64,000 nt of DNA, from positions 1,938,549-2,002,548 of the forward strand of contig NW_022985440.1 in the NCBI RefSeq assembly GCF_010093595.1, written 5' to 3'. Source of the DNA: Mytilinidion resinicola (Eukaryota > Ascomycota > Dothideomycetes > Mytilinidiales > Mytilinidiaceae). The notes beneath the pieces were generated by a model. That model was not told where the DNA came from. It saw nothing but the letters and a program-made list of their open reading frames with translations, and did no database searches. Positions within the stretch are counted from its first letter, which is position 1; each line of letters opens with the position of its first letter. The translations under genes were made by a program, and so were the position numbers. Below, piece after piece: positions 57,601-64,000 of the stretch.

Positions 57601-59960
57601 TCGGATCTAAAAAGCGTATAGAAGCTAGCTAAATAGGGCAGAACTATTAGAAAGGAACCACGGCCACCGCCTTAATTCCTTTTTTTTTTACGGCCTAATA
57701 ACGCAACGCTCTATATAGATAATAAGACTAAGGCCTAAATACTTGCGGAATAGTTTTTCCTACTTTCTATAGAGGCAAACCTTTTTAATATTAAAGGATA
57801 CTAATACCTAAAGCTATATAAGTTCTTATAAAATATTATAGTAGAAGACGTCCTCTCTACGCTAATAGAAATAGCCCCGGATAAGGCCCCGGGTATTATA
57901 AAGATAACTAATAGAATTCTTAAAAAATGCGAAATATAGCTAGTACTAATACTAGCTAGGTTTTTTACTAGGTGCGTATATATAGGGCACTACCTATAGC
58001 TATATAAAGAATTAATTACTATAGTACTATATAAGCCTTAGAAAGCGTTCTATAATATAGTAAAGTTGTATAGGCTAATTATACTACTAGAAATAGTAGG
58101 TAAGCTGCTTAAACGTATTATAGCACGAAAACTATTTAAAATAGCAGAGGAGAAAGGTATACTCCTACTAAGCTAAATAGGCGTAAGGCCTAAATAATCT
58201 ACGTAGACAGCACTAGAACTTTTTATAGAATAAATATAAACTATATAAAAGGGCAACTCTTACCTTATTACCTCCCTTTTTAGCCTAGATATTTTAAAGG
58301 CCTTTAATAGAATATTTTATAAGAAAATAATATATAACCTATAGGTTTAATATATACCGGAATAAATAGTCTAATTTATAGAATTATTCCTATAGAACCG
58401 AACTATAAAACTTTTTATTAGAAAATATATTACTAAAACTATTCTAGTTAATATAGGTATACTATAAAAATTCTTACTTTTACTAATCCTTTTTTTATTT
58501 TTTATAAGTATGCTCCTGCTAGTACTATAAAAAGGTAATATAATAGCTTATAGGTTTATAAATAATACTAATATCCTTATATTTAGTAGAAGTATAGAAG
58601 AAAACTATAGGGTAATTAAAAGTGCGTATATATAGTATATAAAGTGGGCAAAAAAGTATAGTATAGTATTTGCCCCGGATAAGTATTACTTTATATACTT
58701 TATAAGGCGCTATTTAAATATAGTAAATATAAAGGCTATAGTAAATATCTAGGGCTTTATAGAGGGCCTAATTATAGAGCTTTATATACTTAAAGTTTAG
58801 GTAAATTTTAAACTTAAATAGGGCCTGTATATATATATTATAAAGGAAAAGGCTATAGTATAAATAGAAGCTCTTATATAGCTAATAGTATTAATATAGG
58901 GCGTAAGCTTCTAAAAAGTATAGTATATATACTTAGTAGTTATTAGGCCGGTTTTTATATATAGGTGCACTACCTAGTTTCTAATACTAGGTATAAAGAA
59001 ATAAATTAGTAAAGCAAAAATTAAATAACTTAAAATAGCCTAGAACTACTTCCTTTATACTATTGCAGGGGTGTATAAAATAATAGATATTAAAACGCTT
59101 AAATATAAGACCTTTTACCCCCCCCTAAGGCTTAAGCTAGAGGAACTCGCGGTGGCGTATATAGACTGCACGCGCGCGGGCTAGGTTAGAGAGTATATTA
59201 AGACTATATACCGCACTATTAAAGATACTATTAGAAGACACTATAAGCCTAGGAAAACGCCTAAATATAAGCCGAGCCGGCGTAATATACTAAAGAGGCT
59301 CGCAGTTAAGGCTATAGTACTAGCCCCGAGGTATAAAAGGCAGTTAGATAACTTATATAAGCTCTTAAGACGAGGAGCAATACAGGAAGTGTACAAGGAA
59401 AGGTGGAGGGACGAATGGGAGGCCCACAGGAAGAAACGAAGGGGCCCCCCTACGCCGGCCCTTAACACGAAATGGAACAAGAATCAGGCAACTAAACACC
59501 ACAAGCTTACAAAAGCAGAGAGCTTAATTATCACGCTCCTACGAACGGAACACATAGGGCTTAACGCATACCTGCACCGCATGAGGGTGCCCAATCACCC
59601 TTCGCCCGCGTGCCCCTGCGGGCATATACCACAGTCTCCAAAGCACGTAGTAATGCACTGTGAACGACACTGCAACGGCAGAGGCGATATGTTCTTTAAG
59701 GCCAGAACAAGAACGTATATGCAGCTGTATAAAGACCACAAGGGAAATAAGGCCGTTTCGCAATGGTTCCTGCACCAGACAGACCTCCTACCCTACCTCT
59801 CTATAGCTAGAGAGATGGCAACGGAAAAGCTGGCTATACAGCCAGCCGACTCGTATAGCCACGCCCCAAGAACAGAACTACACGCACGCACGCACATTGC
59901 ATAACCACAGGCACGCCCGCAACAGGGCAACCCCCCCAATTTCCTATTGTCCTTCAATTT
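54605..59960 (+). mobile_element. RIP-degraded non-LTR retrotransposon (Tad1-like LINE, copy A)
   Basis: The order is ORF1 (zinc knuckles near 55770-55930, FNCQGYRHV and CVNCNRNH), ORF1 end (56138-56490), endonuclease (about 56490-57200), reverse transcriptase (about 57680-58700) and a C-terminal part ending at 59904. The reverse transcriptase active-site segment reads FINNTNILIF near 58555, where a functional enzyme has two Asp; AAT AAT for GAC/GAT is the G-to-A outcome of RIP. Stops are everywhere between 54605 and 59340, and the region is very AT-rich. From 59340 on the sequence is suddenly normal in composition. Assignment to Tad1-like follows this domain order. Confidence 0.85.
59389..59904 (+). 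pseudogene. LINE ORF2 C-terminal end, open and unmutated
   Basis: From ATG 59389 this is 171 residues, including PACPCGHIPQSPKHVVMHC, the CxCG...H...C zinc motif that ends ORF2 of many LINEs after the RNase H domain. The frame is intact and of normal base composition although everything upstream is RIP-damaged. It is a remnant of the element. 3' sequence to about 60240 contains a short direct repeat AGGGCACGCGCG (59986 and 60003). Confidence 0.75.
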
Positions 59961-60249
59961 AATACCTCAGCTTTTAAAAAAAAGGGCACGCGCGTACGGT
60001 AAGGGCACGCGCGCCCTAACGCGGACCCCGGACCTTACTAACCTTCTGGACACCGTACAACCCTGGAACCTAGGGCCTACGGACACCGGATCGATCCTGG
60101 AGAATGCATCAAGATGGCTTACTCCGTGGTGATGCTCACAGAGCTGCGACGCGTCCCCCACAGCCGCGCAAAAACAAAAGGAACGCAAGGCGTTATACAC
60201 TGTAGAAAACAAGGTTTTCACCCGACCGCTATAGAGCGAACGGTTTCCC

Positions 60250-60562
60250 CTTGTAAATAAAACCTAGATAGCACTGCCGCATAGACCCTAACGGGAGCTA
60301 AATCGGCCTAATAGAACCTAATAATAATATAATAGTAGAAAACTAGCTAATTCTATTAGAGTGTTAAAATTTAGTAATATTATTAGGGTTTTGGAAACCA
60401 TGCACGAGCGTAGGCACTCCTACGTTACGCGTCGCCCACAAGCAGCCTAATGAAGCCATGTTTTCAATTTCATCTAGGCCAAACAGGACCCTATTGACCC
60501 GCAAACGACGCAGCAACAGCTCTTATTTATAGCGTCACCTATAGTGGCATTCTCGAGTCGAT
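60250..60562. other. Spacer before second kinase-TPR gene
   Basis: The first 150 bp are AT-rich. ATAATAGTAGAAAA at about 60330 also occurs just before the LINE (53531-53546). No gene is seen. Confidence 0.45.
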
Positions 60563-63436
60563 ATGTCTCGGCTTAACCAGCCACACTTCCGTTCCGTCAT
60601 GGATCTCACTGCGGACCTCCAGATGGACACTACGAGCAGTCGTCTGCTCTCGGAGGTTGGACATGCTATACTGGCTCACCAGGACGATCTCATAGGCTTC
60701 CTCGGGCTTATGCAGTATTTCGAAATTCCTCTTCTACCCATTACGTGGCAGCCTGCTCTGCATCCATTGGGCAAAGGAGCCACTGCGAACGTGAACCAGG
60801 CGGCTATAAGCGCTGAAATGAGCTATGCTTTTAAAAGAATGCGATCGGAACCTCATTTTGACAAATGGGTGAACGAAGTCATGATCCTGGGTCGATTGCG
60901 GCATCATCCCAATATCGTCAGTATCAAGGGCTGTTGCCTAGAGATCCTCGAAAGCGGAAAGCTGTTTCCTGTTCTGGTATTCAAGAAGGCAGAATATGGG
61001 GACCTCGGAGCTTTCATGCTGTCCGAAACCGGCAGAGCTATGAAAGATGAGGACATGCTACGTTTATGCGCGGGCATTGCTTCAGGCCTTAGACGGATCC
61101 ATTACTCGAGTAAGTCTTACAGTACAATTCAACCATGAGCTTACTCTCAACATTTCAGATATTGTGCATGGCGATATAAAGCCACAAAACATTCTGGTGT
61201 TTCGTGAGCCAAGTGGGGAAATAGTCGCAAAGATCGCAGACTTTGGCCATGCGTCTATGCGTGCCACCGAGGACACGAACATCAATCTTCCCTATTCACG
61301 CTTTTTTAATGCACCCGACTATCATCCACGCGAAATCCGACTCGGAGATGCCAAAAAATTTGACTCATTCAACTTTGGCTTCCTAGTCTACTGGCTTCTA
61401 GTTGCCAGGAAGCTGATATTCGAACAGAAATGGGCAGAAGAGAAGGCGTTCCTAGCAAGCATTCAATACCAAGAAGATCACATTCTCGTCGCCGAGAAAG
61501 TGCTCGCCGGGAGCGACATGAGCGATGAGCAAATGGCTAACCTGAGCTCCTTCTTCACACACACGCTAGCAAAGCATCATCAAAACCGCTCAGCAGACTG
61601 GGGCCTCTTCATATCCTTGTTGACCAGTCAACCAAGGGTGAATCGCCAGCAGTGGGATTATGAGAGGATGAGCCGGGAAGACTCGGATGGTGACATCCGT
61701 GAACGCAACTCTCCCAGCTTGCCACATTCGAATAGCAACTCCAACCCAGAGTCGCATCCCAAATTCACAGTGAGCCACAAGAGTCTGTTATGGCGCTTTC
61801 GTGCTGATTTGCATAGATCCGACATCATATCGCGTATCTGGCGACCGCTGAACCCTACATTCGGAACGAGATTATCCTCGGGCTCCACAAATCGTACGAC
61901 ACCTGGCAGTGCGAACCCTGTCGAAGACACAACGCTTTCCAGGTTGCTATATGTGCTTTCCTAGGGTTCGGTCATCCATCAGATTGCTACAAATATGCAG
62001 TCGAGTTGGATAAGAGCGGCTGTTCCTCACTGGAACTCGAACGAGAGATCGACTGCATCAAGGAAATGTGGCGAGATTGCGATCTCCAAAGTCTAGCAAA
62101 CGAATTCTTTGCAGAGTATCATTCCACCTCCGACTATAGCACGGAGTATCATGGTGCCAAAAATGCCAATCTGACCCTCCTCAAACAACTGCACATGGAA
62201 GAGATCAAGTCCTGTGAAAGAGTTCTTGGGAAGCGTCATGGGGTCATAATCACTTTAAAGAGGATTTTGGCACTTTTGTTAAGATTACGTTCATCATACG
62301 ATGAAGCTGCGGACATTTTGATCGAAGCCCTCGAATCAGTGACTGACTTGATGGCCAGCATAAAGATCGAAATGGATCTCGCCGTAATCTACCGAGCGCA
62401 AGGAAATGTTAAGCTCGCCGAGATATTAGCAGCCAAAGTCTTTGCTAGCCTGCAAGAGAAGATCGGGGCTGAACATAGCTACACACTAAGTGCCGGGTCG
62501 TCGTTGGCAAGCACGTGGAACGAGCTTGGTAGACTGAAAGAAGCGGAGGAACTTCTTGACCAGCTCATTTCAGTCAAGGTGGGAAAGTTCGGCCCAGAAC
62601 ACCCCAGCACAATCGAGACCACGGCTGTCCTTGCAGCGGTGTACTACAACCAGAAGCGCTTTGCAGACGCCGAATCACTTCAAACCTACATTCTGCAAGT
62701 TCGCGAAAGGACTCTCGATTCCGAACATGGATTCACGTGGACCAGCAAGCTGAACTTAGCCGCTATATACACGCAACAACACCGAATCAAGGAAGCGGAA
62801 GACATCGAGCTACAAGTCGTTGACTTTAGGAAGGAACGATACGGACTAAAGCACGAACTGACACTTACGGCCCTATCCAATCTTGCAATGACTTTCCGCT
62901 CACAAAAGAAGTGGGCGGAAGAGGAAAAGGCACTGAGCCAGGTCGTTTTGGGCCGGATAGAAGTCCTCGGACCAGAGCATCCAAACACCTTGACTTCGAT
63001 CCAAGCCTTGGCCAACAATTTTCTTAGCCAACAACTGCCGCAAAAGGCCGAACCTCTGCTAAGGAAGATGGTTGAGGCGAGGTCAAGAAGATCCGATTAC
63101 GGCCCCGCTCATCCGTCCACACTGGCGAGTCGTAATAGTCTCGCCTGGACGTACTTTGACCAGGGCAAACATGTCGAAGCCGAATCTATGCAGCTGCAAA
63201 CCATCGCAGAAGGCCAAAAATTCTTGGGTGAATCTCACCAGGCTGTTATGCATTGCAGAAGACATTTCGCCAGGATGCTTGAGCTCTCTGGCTGCTTGGA
63301 GGAGGCGAGACGGGTATACCACGAGCTTCGGCAAACGCAGGTGCGAAAGGGCGGTTTGACCGACTCCAAGGCGCAACAAACGGCTGCTAAAATTTCAGAA
63401 CTTGACGAGCTTATCAGAGGACTAACTGCGAAATGA
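60563..63436 (+). CDS. Protein kinase-TPR fusion, copy 2
   Basis: Exons 60563-61109, 61159-61769 and 61817-63436 (introns 49 and 47 bp) give 925 residues. The second intron (GTGAGC...CATAG) carries the frame from the kinase part into NAFQVAICAFLGFG, matching SAAFELAVCHFLAFG of copy 1. Kinase motifs: LGKGATA (69-75), K91, VHGDIKPQN (D188), DFG 210-212. The C-terminal half has well-kept kinesin-light-chain TPRs of about 42 residues (VLGPEHPNTLTSIQALANNF; FGPEHPSTIETTAVLAAVYY). The insert between the two domains is Ser/Asn-rich. Copies 1 and 2 clearly descend from one gene and are separated by a CorA-like gene and the LINE. The role is unknown. Confidence 0.9.
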
Positions 63437-63528
63437 ACCTGCGGCATTTGCCAAGTTTAGCGTCTTTCCTTATTGGACTCCACCAGGTCCTCAGCCTTGT
63501 GCAACCCACCCTCCCATCCGCTCGCCCA

Positions 63529-64000
63529 ATGGTCGAAAGCCACGATAGACATAGACAAGTCAGCTGGCGGTATGACTCTGCTTTCTCCAAGCTATCAGTT
63601 AATATTCATAGACATGTCGACGCCCTTCGCTCCTTAGGCAACCTAGACGTTGAGCTGGCCGAGAAAACACCATCTCTGAGAATGACGGACGTCGAAACCA
63701 GGCTGGACAAGAGCTACGTAACACGTTCCAAGCTGTTGGGACTATTAAGGCGAGAGTTTGGAAGCGCATACACTTTGGAGGTACGGCCCTTCAGTCGCCC
63801 AGAGCAATGTATCGTAAAATTGTGCGTAATTGACTTTATGTACAGGAAAGACATGATCAGTTCGTGGTGACCGCCGAGCGGGAATTGACCGAAGTAAAAC
63901 AACCAATCGCTCCTTTTGTCGCGGAACGTACAAATCTTAACGGACTGATAGGCCGAGAAGAAGGAAGTAAGCTCCTCTAATTAAACTGGATATTCATGAA
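63529..64000 (+). CDS. Unrecognised gene, 5' part only
   Basis: Exon 1 is 63529-63780 and exon 2 is 63846-63966 (65-bp intron, phase 0); a donor GTAAGC at 63967 shows more exons beyond the window. The start ATG 63529 (MVESHDRHRQVSWRYD) is preferred over an upstream ATG that overlaps the previous stop codon. The visible residues include VNIHRHVDALRSLGNLDVEL and RSKLLGLLRREFGSAYTLE, then HDQFVVTAERELTEVKQ, all helical and charged. No domain is recognised. Confidence 0.6.

Noticed and set aside
61814..61964. Frame shift between kinase and TPR parts in copy 2
   Set aside because: A canonical 47-bp intron (61770-61816) joins the frames, so the gene is intact.
63433..63528. Start of the last gene at an ATG overlapping the stop of the kinase-TPR gene
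   Set aside because: Overlapping stop-start coupling is bacterial in style; a downstream ATG at 63529 gives a more plausible eukaryotic start.
1..64000. CRISPR array, riboswitch or bacterial operon structure
   Set aside because: The introns, gene families and RIP show a fungal nuclear genome; no regularly spaced short repeats were seen.

Overview
This 64 kb window is nuclear DNA of a filamentous ascomycete (Pezizomycotina). A Dothideomycete is my guess, not proven. The signs are genes split by 45-80 bp GT-AG introns, a Zn(II)2Cys6 regulator, a Cut12-type spindle-pole protein, HET-type fragments, the fungal Hsp70-like and HeLo/DUF7580-like families, and a LINE ruined by C-to-T and G-to-A changes as in repeat-induced point mutation (RIP). 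Exon models were built by hand from reading frame, splice sites and phase. No RNA evidence was available.

Layout. 0-7 kb: the 3' part of a Cut12-like gene (-), an NmrA-type oxidoreductase (-), a frame-broken F-box-like gene (+), a 160-bp tandem repeat, and two adjacent proline-rich genes that each carry one frame break. 7.7-10.3 kb: an F-box-like pseudogene (-) split by an 869-bp inverted-repeat element, next to a relic of an Hsp70-like 3' end. 10.6-17.2 kb: a Zn2Cys6 factor, a short-chain dehydrogenase and a ten-exon Hsp70-like ATPase, all on (-). 18-31 kb: an AIG1-like GTPase, two unknown genes, a GNAT acetyltransferase, an intact paralogue of the F-box-like pseudogene, a short HET-like gene and a wax-synthase-like membrane enzyme. 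31-45 kb: a small unknown gene, relic-rich spacer, a 1226-residue C2H2/ankyrin/KH-like protein with an intron-containing tandem duplication at its 3' end, a divergent HeLo/DUF7580-like gene, a glycine-rich membrane-associated protein, and a charged protein ending in SSAESF repeats. 45-53 kb: cytosolic serine hydroxymethyltransferase (the clearest housekeeping gene), a truncated HET fragment, a kinase-TPR gene and a frame-broken CorA-like gene. 53.5-60 kb: LINE copies. 60.5-64 kb: a second kinase-TPR gene and the start of one more gene.

How it fits together. Housekeeping genes (Cut12-like, SHMT) sit at intervals in a long accessory stretch. That stretch is rich in families linked in fungi to self/non-self recognition or stress signalling: Hsp70-like, AIG1-like GTPase, HET fragments, HeLo/DUF7580-like, ankyrin/C2H2 and kinase-TPR. 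It also shows repeated duplication and decay. The most informative structures are the clean transposon insertion, the 383-bp exon-intron-exon duplication, the kinase-TPR pair on either side of a LINE, and the mosaic RIP pattern. Several genes are interrupted by single-base frame breaks, so either decay or assembly error is at work here.
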